The notes under the pieces were generated by a model. It saw only the letters and a list, made by a program, of their open reading frames with translations, did not search any database and was not told the DNA's origin. This document shows, piece by piece, positions 1 to 12,958 of a DNA stretch of 64,000 nt. Source of the DNA: Oxytricha trifallax (taxonomy: Eukaryota; Ciliophora; Spirotrichea; Sporadotrichida; Oxytrichidae). A program made the position numbers and the translations under genes. Each line of letters opens with the position of its first letter. Positions within the stretch are counted from its first letter, which is position 1. The stretch covers positions 124,001 to 188,000 of the forward strand of contig ARYC01000109.1 in assembly GCA_000711775.1 (NCBI GenBank). Reading direction: 5' to 3'.

Positions 1-1
1 T

Positions 2-1162
2 TCCAAATACACCTAAACAAACTCTAATACGTCACGGAAAACAAAGACGACTGACTAGGTACAACTATGGACCTAACAAATTTTTCAAATGTTAAGACTA
101 GTAGCAATCAACAACAAATTCATCAGGCCTTAATCAAAGCCAGAAGAACTTAACACTCAAAATATAGTAGTAGCAGCCCCCCCTCAAACACAAACAGAGC
201 CAATAACAACACCCCATGGACTCTCTGATAGATATGTAATCAGAGACGCCTAGCACCAAAAAGAGCTAGAGGAATTTGAAAAATAATACCGGGAATATGA
301 AAACAACCTAAACGGTTCCAATAGAAACAGTAGACTTATAACAAAGAAAGTCTTATACTCAGAAAATGATGAAGATTGGAGCTCAACTGAGGAGCAAGTC
401 GAATACGACCTCTATGACAAAGCCTAATCAGAAAAAGATGACTCCAGCTAACATACCTTCTACATAGACACTCAATCTGAATTCTCAGAAGGACTAAGGA
501 ATCACTACCGAAAAAATTGCGAAGATGCAAAAGTCAAATACGTCATCGGTAGAAGGGGGTACTAAATAGGAAACTAAGAATTAAAGGACTAGCCCTAATA
601 ATTACTATTTAATAGTAAAGATTTTAATTAAACATATAATTAATAAGTTAACTAGTCCAAAGATATGCAGACTATTACCAAAGCCGAACTCATTCAAAGG
701 TTCGATACTAGAGAGTCTTGCATCTCAATCTGGCTCAACTCCATCAATACAACAGTCTACAATTAAATGAAAAAATTAGCCAGAGTCACCGAAGCCATGT
801 TTTCAGACATCACCAAAGCCACACTCAAAACACAATTTGACAAGGATGACGGAACTCTGAAGGCGGACATTAAAAACTAACTAGGGGACATGAAAGATAC
901 TTCAGATGTAGTACTAGAATACTACAAACACATTCTACTCATTATCATGAAGAATGTTGCAGCAAATGAACTCAGCTGTGTCTCGATCTCAGCAGACTAT
1001 CATGACCACAAAAACCAAGTTGAGATCTATATTAAATGTCTCCAAAAGCACACATACTTCCTATTTTTTAAAGAGCGATTTCACACAACTCATTACTACA
1101 AAATGCAAGGAAATCCTAGCAACCAAAACACTAAAGTTCTCAATGAATGTTAAACACTTTGA
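2..1162 (+). CDS. Retroelement-like ORF, 5' end outside window
   Basis: A single frame is open from base 2 to a TGA at 1160-1162 when TAA and TAG are read as Gln. It is rich in charged residues and Gln and includes stretches such as SDRYVIRDAQHQKELEEF and RESCISIWLNSIN. No catalytic motif was recognised. It lies just upstream of a 3' end shared with a second copy near 46.8 kb, so it is inferred to be the gag-like or C-terminal ORF of a non-LTR-type element. The start lies outside the window. Confidence 0.6.
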
Positions 1163-1316
1163 CTCCTTCTTCAAGTTCAGAGACTTGGGAAAAACAGTCC
1201 AGATACTTCACAGTGGACCAAGAAAAGGAGGAAGAAAAAGAAGAAACAACAAAAGAGGCAACAAGGGAAGAGGAAAACCAAAAGGAGGGAAAAGAAGAAA
1301 TTTCAGAAGAAGATGA
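1101..1316 (+). other. Overlapping highly basic reading frame
   Basis: A second frame overlaps the end of the preceding ORF. It reads FDSFFKFRDLGKTVQILHSG and then a run dominated by Gly, Lys and Arg up to a TGA at 314-316 of the second kilobase (1314-1316). The third frame of the same bases is Glu-rich and acidic. The basic tail looks like an RNA-binding terminus reached by a frameshift, but the purine-rich bases would give charged peptides in any frame, so the call is tentative. Confidence 0.35.
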
Positions 1317-1384
1317 AAGATTCTGTATACAGGTGAGAATCTCCAACTAACTAATAGGGCTTGAATCTTATTTGCACTAAAAAG

Positions 1385-1446
1385 CAATTTCGATCGGGGG
1401 TCCCCAGAGACCTCAATGTGATCTTATTATTATTATTATTATTAGT
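1385..1446 (+). repeat. Shared retroelement 3' end with TTA-repeat tail
   Basis: The segment CGGGGGTCCCCAGAGACC, then TCAATGTGATC, then a TTA repeat also occurs inverted at about 46.81-46.85 kb (there GGGGTTCCAAAGACCTC and an irregular TTA tail). A shared terminus followed by a short tandem tail is typical of non-LTR retroelement 3' ends. Confidence 0.65.
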
Positions 1447-2435
1447 TAAAGTAGAGTTAAAAACTAAAATAGGGTCCTTATACAACTTAAAAATATCATT
1501 AGTGAATTCTATTTAATCAGATATAATAAGTTATTTTAATGTTTTTGTCAATTATAAGATTTATGAAATTTTGAGAAAAAATTTACCTGCCCCACGCCAG
1601 GGGGTCATCTCCTCAGTTATTATTAGAAAAATTCTTTCTTATGGCTTAATTTCCAGAAAACATACCGAGAAATCAAAATTATGTTCTTGCTAATCAAAAG
1701 TGGATCTTGATTTTTAAGTGGCTATTGTAAAATGAAATCTATAAATAAACTAGCAGATAATATATATTTATTAAACTGATGTAAATTAGAGATATTTAAT
1801 TTAGGAAATATTAAATGAATTATATATATTTTTTCTTCTTTACATTTTGATTTATTTCCTTAATGCATTATGTAACAGCATAAATTTTGGGTGTATTTCT
1901 TTAATAAAATAGGGTGGAATAAGTTTCAGAAGATGCAAAATATCTATCTATTATTTATAAATGAAATAAGAATTAAACTAAGAAATGAAATATGCTCTTA
2001 TAAATTTAATAGCTTATTACAAACAAAAACCAAAAATTAATCAAATATTTTATAATTAATTTAATAGATTTTTTCCATCATCATCTATTATTATGAGCAA
2101 CAATCAAGCATTAAGGTACTATTTAAGCTTCAACAAATAAGAGTAAGTATTTTCTCCTCCATAAATATTTAATAAGGCGAGTGCATGTCAGCAGATTGAA
2201 ATAAAAAGACCTTTTGTAGTGAATCAAATGGAGGTGAATAAGGCAGGCTAGAATTTGAGTGCATCAGTGTCTAGATATTTACTTGGTTTTTGCTCTTTTA
2301 GTTTCGATGTCAACTTCACTTCAAACTTCTTGTCCAAGATTATAAATACTTTCCTCAGGGCTGAAAATTTTAATCATATAAATGTTAAAAAATATTGAAA
2401 TTAAATTTGAAATGAGGAAAATTAATTTCTTACTT
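1447..2435. other. AT-rich, no gene seen
   Basis: Very AT-rich sequence without a convincing coding frame in either direction. It could be IES or other germline-limited spacer. Confidence 0.4.
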
Positions 2436-2439
2436 TCTT

Positions 2440-3028
2440 TATCAGTAATCAGAGAAGATCATGAAGTCATATCACTAGATGATCATTAAACTCAAGCACG
2501 CTTACAAATTAATTCCTCAATAAAATCATAACTTTACTGATAGATTTTTAATTATATAAATAACACAATAGAACCAGATAAGACTCTGGGAATTCTTTTG
2601 ATAAAGTGGAGAACACTTTTTTGTTTCAGATTTACAGATTAATCGGTGAATGCTAAATCTTGGCGAGTTAGCATTTAGGCAAGTTCGTCTTCAGTGAAAG
2701 AATAAATTTATCATGAAGCACAAAGGATATGCAAGAACCCAGTTGAACTATAAACTCAAAGATCAACGAATTCAGAAAAATGAGACTTGCATAAACCTCA
2801 ACTGTCATCAGACTTTCGAGTACTTTGAAGTTTCTGAAGAGATTTTCAGAAAAGTAGTGGAGAGATAGTTGAGAGTTTTGTAGACTTATCAATCAATCAA
2901 AACCTAAAATCACATTGTCAGTGACAAGGTGATTGAATCTTTGATAGCCCATTCATGAAAGTTTTCTAGAAATTCAGAGCTTGAAGATGAGAAAGTAGAT
3001 AGAAAATTAAGATATCACTAAAAAAAAT
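2440..3028 (+). CDS. Unidentified coding tract
   Basis: Two consecutive frames show coding character with TAA/TAG as Gln. The first (about 2440-2690) includes REDHEVISLDDHQTQARLQ. The second (from ATG 2713) begins MKHKGYARTQLNYKLKDQRI and continues through FEYFEVSEEIFRKVVERQL. Each contains an in-frame UGA. The frame change near 2.66-2.70 kb could be an intron, an IES junction or decay. Family not recognised. Confidence 0.5.
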
Positions 3029-3895
3029 ATTGTTAACTTGTTTTTTGAGAAGCTTCTTTTTTTCAAAGGATTCGCTCTTCTAAATTAGAAATCCTGATTT
3101 CTATTGTTAATTCAATATTGTATAATTGTCTAATTTGATTCTTAAGAAATATGTTTATCTTATCAAATATTAATAGTTGTTTTCCTCTCTCTATCACTTT
3201 TTTTAAAAAAATTAAATTCTCCAATTTAAAAGTTTATCAGACTAAATGTTAAGGAACTTAAATCTTAAGTCTCACCTGAATAGTTTCAGTGCTCAAAGTT
3301 CTTTCACATTGATTACTTTTGATATTGAAACTATTGTAATTTTATATTTATCAAACTCAGTGAACTTAGTTTATTAAGGTGTTATCGTTTTGCTTTTTTT
3401 ATATTTATAAATTTATTAAATTTAGAATTTTCTTATATTTTTTCAGGTTTCTTACATGTCAATACAATTAGTAAGAATAAATTTGTATTGAAATATTGAA
3501 AAATTTTTTAAAAGATTGAGTACAATAATAATTGATTGAATAAAAAAAATATTTTTTAAACTATTTTATTATATTTTATTCTTTAAAAAAATAGACTCTA
3601 CACAATTTATTTCCAAATTTGAATGTTTATACTATTAAATTTCCTGTAAAACTGGTTAACAGAACTTTATCTAAGTTAATATGTATCATCTTATTCATAT
3701 TAATTTTTAAATGGAGCTAAACTTCGATTCAATGCGTTTGTAAAATAATGCTGTAAGAGAAATAATTTATTGAATTTAAAAAACGAAAATTGACCTGCAT
3801 ATTAAAGAGCAATTATTCCTTCATATTGGCAGACTAAAAGCAACCAATCAATCCAGATAAACATGAAACAAAGCAACGTTTAAGAGGACCGAGGA
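3029..3895. other. AT-rich, no gene seen
   Basis: Low-complexity AT-rich DNA with long A and T runs and no supported gene. Confidence 0.4.
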
Positions 3896-4375
3896 TTCAA
3901 TATAAAATTTTTCACTTGTTGCATCAGTGAGAGAGAATCCTCAATAATCGTCACAATTGCACATTCACTCATTGTGAATCTTGATCTTTCTTTCCATGGG
4001 AAGATTAAATATTTTATCAAGCATATCAATCAACCCTATTCTATTAAAACCCACTAATGAACATAAGTTCTTGAAAAATGAGCGTTTGAAGAATAGACTG
4101 TGCATAGAATATATGGAAATACTTGTATTATCTGGTATATCATAGATAGAATGATTGAGGACCTTGAAGCAGCTAACTAAATGCTTGTTAATCATAGATT
4201 CACCCTAATCAAAAAGTGTATTAATAGTAACAACAACGAAATTCACTTTGATTATATTGATGAATAATATGCTCAAATTATCAACGAATCGCTAATTAAA
4301 GAAACATTTCATCGACTTCACCTCCGTTATAATTATCTATTAACTAGGTTCCAAAGTACTCACCAATAATTTTTA
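3896..4375 (+). CDS. Unidentified coding tract
   Basis: One frame stays open across the tract apart from UGA codons. It includes NEHKFLKNERLKNRLCIEYM and LRTLKQLTKCLLIIDS. It is Leu/Ile-rich with regular charge spacing, unlike the flanking AT-rich DNA. No homology recognised. Confidence 0.4.
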
Positions 4376-4667
4376 TTTATGGATATTTTTTGAAAATTTT
4401 TGAGTTATAGCGCTGATTTGTATTACCCTAATATTTTTTTATAGCATGCGGATTAGCCATCTCCAGGCAACTCTAAAACTTTCAACTTTTGGAGTTCTGT
4501 ATCAGTCGGTATTTGACATTAAAACCAGTGTAAAATTTTCATTTTTTTCTCTTGTGATCATCAATTGACTCATCCATAACGCTTTGTAAATGTAAAATTG
4601 AAATAAGCATTTATTTTTATAACTACCTATCATGGGAATCATCTTCTAGTATTAAAGCATATTTAGG

Positions 4668-4907
4668 AATTACTAGAGATTAAGAAGGATCAGGCTTCTT
4701 TCTGAGAGCACACGAGATAAACCTTAAATACTGAGCAGAGAGTAAATCACTTTCATGGATGTGTTCTTTGAATAGTCCTATATTCAAAGCTTCATGAAGA
4801 AAAAAGAGTTGACTAAAGAGACTTTTCCTAATATAGTTTTACAGGAATCTCATGGTGACAATAAAACTAAACTACCAGAAGAGAGCAGTATTGATAGGTT
4901 CATCTGA
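4668..4907 (+). CDS. Unidentified coding tract ending in UGA
   Basis: The open frame includes REQITFMDVFFEQSYIQSF and then KKKELTKETFPNIVLQESHG, and ends at TGA 4905-4907. There is no in-frame UGA before that end. It may be the last coding segment of a split germline gene, with its other parts elsewhere. Function unknown. Confidence 0.45.
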
Positions 4908-5035
4908 ATCTTGTGAGATTGAGATTTATCAAATCATAGACAGAGTATTAGGGTTTCAATCTCACCCAGATTCAAATAGGAAAATAGCTAGGTGGAATAC
5001 TTCAAATTTGTGTTATCAGTTTAAACTAACATAAA

Positions 5036-5535
5036 ATAGCATTTTAAAGATGATAAAGCACTACTATTTTTAGAATAAGAAAATTATTTAACCGCATAAT
5101 CATTATTTATGTCATACATTCGTAAAAATAAAATTATTGCATTTACTTTATTGAAGCTATATCTTCACAATTTTATGTTTTAAGGGGAAAATGTTAAATA
5201 AATAATATATTTCTTTCTCATAATAATAAACTTGTATTAGATTCATCTAAAGAGGTATTGAATTAGAAATTCAATATATTGAAATAATAAAGAGTATATA
5301 AAGTCTTCCTGATTAAAAGATTGAATTTTTTAAATCTTTATAAAAGTAATTTTTTGCTACTTTTATGTAAATAACTGCATATAAAAGAAACTGTAAAATA
5401 TAATTATAAACTTATGTAATTGCAATAATGGTTAAAAATAAACTTTTGATGAAATCTAACTCAATTTATTTAAAAACTCATATCTTTAGAGTACTTCGAC
5501 ACCGTTTCAAAAACAATTCCATTAATAAATTCACT
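5036..5535. other. AT-rich, no gene seen
   Basis: AT-rich spacer without supported features. Confidence 0.4.
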
Positions 5536-5539
5536 AAAA

Positions 5540-7655
5540 GCCAGTTGACACCAGGGCATGAGCCCCTTGAAATTGTGTTTAAAACTTTGAAGTAATAAAA
5601 ATATCAATTGGAGTTGAATCTAACTCTCTGACAACTCAAGTTCTCCAAATTAGGTTTAATCTTTAATAGAAGAATACTCTGGAAAAGCTACAAATATTCA
5701 CACTTGAACGTAAAACAAATCATCAAAGAAGAATCTTAAAGGATTTGTTGAACAGGTGGAGGTCAATTTCAACATTAATTATCTAAGCATAACATAACAG
5801 CGATGGTTGTGGAAAAGGTGCACTCGGGAGTCAATTTTCAATTAGAAAAAGAATAAATTGTCAAGTGTAGGCTCTTCAAGCAAAAAAGAAAGTGCTATGA
5901 TTGAGAAAAATAGACAGACATCGGAGAAGATTAATCTCAAGCTATAGAAGGAACTCGAGCAAATGATTGAATTCGATAAGAAAATGCAGGAAATCAGATA
6001 TAGAAACGAAAAGAAAATGGTCAAAGAGAAAGAAAGAGAGAAACGCAGGCAGCAAGAATTATTTGTCAAGTAGAAAGAAAAGGAAGCATAAAAAGGCATT
6101 GGAAGAAGAAAGAAATAGGTAAATAGAAGACTAGGAGACTGAAGAGCAAAGAAAGTTGAGTAATAAAGAAGAGAATAGAAGAAAACGAGCAGCAAAAAAG
6201 GATAGAAATGCAGAGATAGAAAGATATTAAGTTAAAAGAAGAGGAAAGTAAATAATAATAATTTGAGTTTATTAATAAAATTTATAATATTAGAGATAGG
6301 TTTTTATATTTCTGGCAATAAAATAAAAATTTAATGTTGAGTTTCAATAATAAACAGAGATAATATTTTAACTGCAGTAAATGAAAGTAGAAAGCAAAAG
6401 ACAAGAAATGGAGCGTTGAGAAGAAAGAAAACAATTCTAAGCATAATAACAAAAACAAAAGTAAATGGAAACTGAATAAAAACGCCTTGAAAAATAAAGG
6501 AAAATCTTCTAAGTGATGTAGAAAGAAGAAGAACTACTCAAATTTTAGAGAAGGCAACTTACAGAGAATGAAAAACTTGCAGAAAAGTAAAAACTCTAAT
6601 TTAAGACACAAAGAGCATGAAAATTGACCGTCTTGTCAGAGAAAAACAAAGACAAATTTAATAAGTAAAATAATAAAATGACATGCTTAAGCAATAAAAG
6701 AAGGATGAACTTTTACTTAATCAGCTTATTGCTGAAGTCACGAGCGCAAACTGAACATTAAACAAGAGCAAGAACGTAAATATAGGCATTACAAAGAAAT
6801 TGAGAAGAATATATGCTGAGACGAGGTCATGAAAAACATTCTTACGATCGAAGAACAATGAAAGAAGTATGTTATGGATAAGTGAAATAAACTTGGTTTG
6901 AAGTTTAAATGATACAGTATTAGAAAGATGAGCATTTGAGATTTAAAAAGGAATTTGAGAATTTAAAGTGAGACGATAGAAAAGAGACTTTAGAGAGAAT
7001 TAAAAAAAACTAGTAGTATTAAAGAGAGAAAATCATTGAAAAATTATTAGGAAATGACATGAGTTATTAATAACTCAAGGCTTAGAGAAACATATTTTTT
7101 TAACAGCAAGCCGATTTGCAGAAATAATATATGATGGATACATTCGAGAAAATGCAAACTAAAGGAACTACAGATGTAAGTTACAAGATTTAATATTAAA
7201 TTTTTCGTTGATAATTAGTAAGACAAATTTTTTTGACGAAGATAATTCATTTTTGAATGGACTTACTTCTCTTTTAACTATGATTGGTCAAGGTACATTC
7301 ATTTAAAATAATTAAATTTTAGGCAAATATGCCGGGCTTTAGAATAATCAAAAATAAAAGTAAAAATAAGTCTAAAAGGAAAAAATACACAAGAGTTAAT
7401 GGCCCAAAATATATAGATTAATTAAGACAAAATCAAAACACTCAATTGCTTGAAATTCTTTGATAAGAACAGAGAGCAGAGGCTGAAAGTGAGATGCAGC
7501 TTTGAGCAATTACAGATGAAAATGAGAAAATATGCTTAGAGAAAATTTATAGGTATTGAAAAAGCTAAAGCTTCAGAGAGAATCGTGAATGCCAGTACTG
7601 ATCATGAGATAGTACTCAACAAGAAAAGCAAAAACTAGGATTATTATGAATTGTT
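5540..7655 (+). pseudogene. Coiled-coil protein gene, interrupted
   Basis: Several frames on one strand give a long Lys/Glu/Arg/Gln coiled-coil protein: LNRWRSISTL near 5.75 kb, MIEFDKKMQEIRYRNEKKMV near 5.97 kb, KIDRLVREKQRQIQQVK near 6.63 kb, FKKEFENLK then DDRKETLERIKK near 6.95 kb, YQQLKAQRNIFFQQQADLQK near 7.08 kb, and NGPKYIDQLRQNQNTQLLEI near 7.43 kb. The pattern resembles ciliary or basal-body coiled-coil proteins, but no specific family is claimed. Two AT-rich gaps (6.24-6.37 and 7.17-7.32 kb) look like IESs or introns. UGA occurs in frame several times, often where Arg or Trp would fit, so the copy may be decayed. Confidence 0.5.
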
Positions 7656-8870
7656 CATTTATACTAATATTTAAGATTTCAATCCTTTTGACAATAATCA
7701 TCATTTTGATTGAGGAGAGTCTTTTAGCTATTAATACATGAGATATTGCTGAAAAGCTTAAATGACCGAATCTTTTTCTTGCTCATACATATCAGTAAAG
7801 TGATTCACTTTTATTCCAAATTCTTTGAGTTGTATCTTCAACCAATTGACTTTTTTTTAAATTTTAGTTTCTCCTAAGAATGATTAAAAGATTTGATATT
7901 TTAAACTTGCACTTGCTATAAAGTTTATATGTCTTTGCATTTCTTATACAGTAGCTTTGCTTTTAAACTTATTTTATCTTGCTTTTTCATAAACTCTCAT
8001 TAATTCAAATCTGTTATCATCATTCTCATTCAATATACTATAGTTTATCTGATTAATCTCCAATCTAAACAATTTATTACTATTAAGATATATGCTCAAG
8101 AAATTACTATTCAAATATCTTTACTGCATAATAACTGTAATTTTTCGTGTCTTTTAAGATCAAAACTTTCTTCATCTAATTTAGTTCTTTTACAACATTG
8201 TTTGTTTAATAAAACTTGATTTTGATAGCATTGATTTAGACTAATTTTATTTTTGAATATTTACCCATTATTTTGAAATATTTGACTGCTCTATTGATTT
8301 ATTATTTAAAAAGTTCACCTCTGCCATCCTTATCAAATTTAATCCTCTATTCTTCACTTTTTAATAAGTTACTTCAATTTATTATCTTAATTTACCGAAA
8401 TTAATTTGGTAATAATTTGAATCATAATGCATGAAATTTTAAATTCTTAATTGAAGTGAATGTCTTGCACTCAGTGGTAAATATCATTTGACATTTAAGA
8501 ATTCACAAGCCATATGCACATTCCTCTTCTTGGTTTTCATTATTTGGCTTCTAGGTAATTCAATCAAATAGTTATATAATATTAAAGAAGAATTAAATAT
8601 ATAGGGGCCTATTCTAGGGATTCAATTAGACAACAGGACTTGAGTTTCTCAGAGGGATATCTGATAATCCTGTCGATTTAAATAATTTCCTTACATATAA
8701 AACATTAATAAATGATGCTTTATTATTAAAAAGTGAATAAATAATTTTTGTAATAGTTCTATAGCAAATAGTTCTATAAACTTATAAATATAATATAAAA
8801 CCAACTCTTATTCTTTATATTATCACTTAGATCAAAGATGTCATTAGTAATCAATATATTGCTATTATTT
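7656..8870. other. AT-rich, no gene seen
   Basis: AT-rich spacer; no frame with coding character was found. Confidence 0.4.
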
Positions 8871-8879
8871 TGATTACTC

Positions 8880-9600
8880 TACCAGCGTTGGATTGATAAA
8901 TTAAATATCTCTTAATGCATTTCGAGATGTTTATAGCTAGTTTTCTTAAGGAATTGGCTTTGATTTATGCCATTGAGTGAAGGTGACATAACAGCCCTCA
9001 TTTTTACTGCTATTAATGTAATTACTTGCTGTCGCTTATTAAAAAAAAATATTTTGATCTCGGTATTTAACCAATTGGAGTGGATGTTATTTCATGTTGG
9101 GGATATTCTTAATAAGAGTCTGGTTGAAGGAATTGTGAGTGATACGATTATTATAGACAAGGAGGCTGTAAAAATAAACAAGGGTTTGAATTCTTTTTTT
9201 TGAAAATATATCTGTTAAGTTATCAGTAGTTTCGTAGTATGATCGTTGTTGATACTTTCGATATTTTTAATACATTAAAATTACAAGAGAAATCAATTAA
9301 TTCAATTTCTTAAAAATATATATTGATATTTTGGGGAATATAATTGATAATAATCTTTTTGCGAGAACAATGATAGCCAATAACTGGGGATTTCTTATTA
9401 GAAGACACTGCACTGTACTTGATTTCTTGCTTTTAAAGATATCTTTTCTCATTTAATACTCAAATATAATTGAAAATATAATAAATACTTGGAAAAAGCC
9501 TTCTGGAATGCTTGATGTGCCCAATTATTTGATGACAATTGGGAGAATATAATTTTGTTAGAATGTAGCTATCGCTAAATTTTACATTTTTAAAATTATC
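8880..9600 (+). CDS. Unidentified hydrophobic coding tract
   Basis: Frames read FIASFLKELALIYAIE up to about 8975, then from ATG 8967 GDITALIFTAINVITCC and WMLFHVGDILNKSLVEGIV to TGA 9201-9203. A further coding-like stretch at about 9.38-9.53 kb reads TGDFLLEDTALYLISCF and GKSLLECLMCPI. Hydrophobic segments suggest a membrane or buried-helix protein. Frame changes imply introns, IESs or decay. Confidence 0.4.
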
Positions 9601-10270
9601 TTTAATTTTATATATCAAAAGATTATATTAGGTAAAATTATACAAACACAGTACTGGTTTAAAATCAATTAATTTCAATTATTGCTGGATTTACATTAAC
9701 TTCTAAATGCATTCACATTATATTAATTAAAAGATTCTTTAATTTCGCAATAAAAAATAGATAAATTCAAACGTATATTGAGCTTTTAAGCGAAACTTAA
9801 TCTCTTCAATTATTTTTCTTGCAATCACTAATTAGAATTCCAAATCTTTATTTCTACAAAAATATACCAATATCTGATTTCTTATTTAATCCCAAAATTT
9901 CAACATTTCATCTTTCAACCTTATTCCTGCTCAAAAATTTATTTTTTCACTCTCTTAAATATAATTAATTATTTTACAGCTACACTTATGTTTTAACATT
10001 CAATTTTTTCAAAATAAAAGCCAATCTTTTTCCTTGAATTTTTTTATTGTATATAAATACCGAATAATATGTTGAAATCTTTCCAATTAATCAGGGTGCT
10101 TTGTATATTTAATTGGATTTAACTCGAAATAAGTATAAAATTTGGGGTTAATTTAAAGATTTTAACATAGTAATCCTGCGCTGATACCAACAGGAACCAA
10201 ATTATACGTTCATTTTGAAAATATTTTTATTGAGAAAAAAGATTTGAATTGGGGAAATTAGAGAAATAAA
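9601..10270. other. AT-rich, no gene seen
   Basis: AT-rich spacer upstream of the helicase relic; nothing supported. Confidence 0.4.
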
Positions 10271-10271
10271 C

Positions 10272-11645
10272 TTTGGCCATAATTATTAATATGTGTTCGA
10301 GGCTGACTACCCTTATTGACCAGAGAACTCAGGGCTAATCATTCAATCGCTCAAAGCAATACAAAAAAGGATAAAGTCCGTGAGTGTTTATTAGAATGTT
10401 GAAACATAGAAAATTTTAATAGAGTTTCAGAACTATCCTCGCACCTAGGGGCTCCATAAAAGTCATTTCCAACAAGAAAAAGGAGCAGGTACCAAAGTGT
10501 TCAAGAAACTAGGAATCAAAATTAAAACAGGCATTGAAAAGAACATAAAATAGATATTAGAAAAGTGAAACAAAGTAATTTTTATCGCCAAGGATTCAAA
10601 ACATTCTAACGCATTGAAGGAGAGACTGAGCTCATCGGATCTAAGATCTTCATCAACCAACACTAAAATCAACAAAAACTGAGTAAGAAATGCTTGCATA
10701 ATTTACAAAACTAGTAAAAAGTGAAGAGATACACGACATTACAGAATATGTAAAACAGCATGTGGATAACTTAAATGATCTAGTCCTAATTTCATATAGA
10801 ACCAAACTTATTGGAGTATTAAAGCTCTTAAGAGGAATTGGAATGATACAAAGGAAAACAAATCCATTGCTCTATTCATTGCAGCATTTTATCAATAGAA
10901 ATCAGCAAGCATACAACTATATAAAAACCATTGCATCGGAGATGTTTGATGTATGGGGATGTGCTGAAGCTTTAGGTATTTTCTTCAAAGTGATATTCAC
11001 CAAGGAAGATGCAAAGAAATGCTGCGTGTGGTTGTAGGGCAGTGCAAATAAAGGGAAAACAACAATAATCAGAATGCTATAATAGATCACTGTGCGCGAA
11101 GTACTTCAGGCGGGTTTATCGCATTTCAAGCTCTAAGTAGTGCCAATAAAATTATAACCGTAGATTGTACTGATGGACGAAATGAATGACTTACCCATCT
11201 TTAGATGCGACAGAGTTGCAAGATGAAAAGACTTCTATAAGGATACTACTCAGCTGAGGCTAAATATGGAGAAGTAGGATTAGAATAAGTAGATTCATCA
11301 ATAGTAATAACCACAAACTCAATGCCATTGAAGAAGCTCAACAAGATGGATTAAGAGGCTTTTTTAACGAGATGTCATCTCATGAGGCTTAGCAAAGTGC
11401 AGAAATAAGCTGACAAAAACTGCCATTCAACGAGATCAACTTAGCCAAGTATTTCGTGAGACAATTAGAGGAAGAGCAATCAACAATTTAAGATTTCTAA
11501 ATAAGCAATATTGGTTGAGAAGTCAGTATAATCCAAGAAAATCTAAATGCTGACTGATTTGACTTCTCGTATTTAAACCTATTTGCATGTTGCATAAGAA
11601 TTATTGAAAGAACCTTAAATCTATATTACTAAAATAAGTACTTAT
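10272..11645 (+). pseudogene. SF3 helicase (viral Rep type), frame-broken
   Basis: In order: an N-terminal region (ENSGLIIQSLKAIQKRIKSV; VIFIAKDSKHSNALKERL), a helical region (LISYRTKLIGVLKLLRGIG), Walker A GSANKGKTT at 11038-11064 within KKCCVWLQGSANKGKTTII, Walker B IVLMDEMND at about 11164-11190, and the sensor Asn motif SSIVITTNSMP at about 11295. The motif set and spacing are those of superfamily-3 helicases, which unwind DNA during replication of small viruses and plasmid-like elements. About four frame changes and in-frame UGAs (for example LEK-UGA-NKVIF and VAR-UGA-KDF) indicate decay. The C-terminus (LPFNEINLAKYFVRQLEEE) matches the protein of element X at 22.6-24.0 kb. No element ends were found around it. 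Confidence 0.72.
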
Positions 11646-12956
11646 ACTAACACAGCACAATCAAAAAGATTTCGCAGGTCAAATTACTTTTATTATAATT
11701 GAATTCAATCTTAAAAACTATTAAAGAAATTAATTTAAATTTTTTAAATATAACTGTAACTAAGTTGAATCAAATTAGATCTATAGATCACTCTAACTAG
11801 TGGCAGTTTTACATATTTTTAGTTATGACTAAAGTTTATTCCTCTAATTTACCCATTTCAAATCTTTTTATATCAATGATAAAAATAACATATTTATCTG
11901 AAGAACTATTAAAATAACCATATTTATTTTTAATTGTGGCATAAATTAATAGTTTGTTAGTCACAATCTAAAATTAAGATTAATCAATATATTCATAATT
12001 ACTCATGAGGTTTTTTATATAAAAATGGGAATTGTATTTAATTTTGTGTTATACTTAAGTTTCAGCAGAATTGTATCTAGAAGTATTTGATAGAGAATTT
12101 TTTCTATCTCCAATTTTTTGATTTATTTAACTCAAACTAATTTAGATAAGATATGCCATATATTTTAGCATTATACCTTAAAATTTAAGATAATTTCCAT
12201 TATAAATCTTCTTATTTTGGAGAAGTCTATTTATATTCTTGATTGACTTTTGAGTAATATCAAACTCTTGCAGTCATTCTACTTTTTATACCATCTAACC
12301 ATCATGTTTACAAATACTCACAAATATTTCCTTTTGCAGGTTTTTACTAATTTCAGATTCATCTTTTATATTATTTTCATAAATTTTACAGAAAAATCTT
12401 CTGCTCAATTATTCATGAAATATTGAATCCAAAAGACTTTCTAAATTTTTAGAACAATTAATTTAAGCACCATTTGGTAAAAATCTTATCGAACATATTA
12501 GTGTATCTATTTCCATTATAGCATGACAATTGGCAAATTTTTATCAACTTATTAGCATGGTATGCATATATAAATTGTCTAAAATATTAATTTATTAGCT
12601 TTTATATTAAATATCATAAGCTAAGGCATATATAATTGATCTTTTCAATCGTCGTCAAATTTAAAAAGTGCGAAAATGATCAATTAATAATATTTAATTA
12701 AACATTATGATTGAGAGAATTAAGAGTATATGATTGTATTTTTACTTATATCAGCTTTAATTCAAAAGTTTGAATAACTTTTACAATTGCCATGGACTTT
12801 ATATATTGGCTTAAAGCTAGTCGAATATTCAAGATTCTAATAGGGCTCTATAGATATTAAATTTTTTCGATATAATTTATGACTAAACTTACAGCTATTT
12901 CTGGAATCAGGAAATTTAGAGACCTGGAAAAGAGAAATTATTTTAATTTACGGTTA
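11646..12956. other. AT-rich, no gene seen
   Basis: AT-rich spacer without a supported gene. Confidence 0.4.
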
Positions 12957-12958
12957 TA

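Noticed and set aside
5842-6195. Minus-strand 117-residue Phe/Ser/Leu-rich ORF
   Set aside because: It is the antisense shadow of the purine-rich coiled-coil gene on the plus strand.
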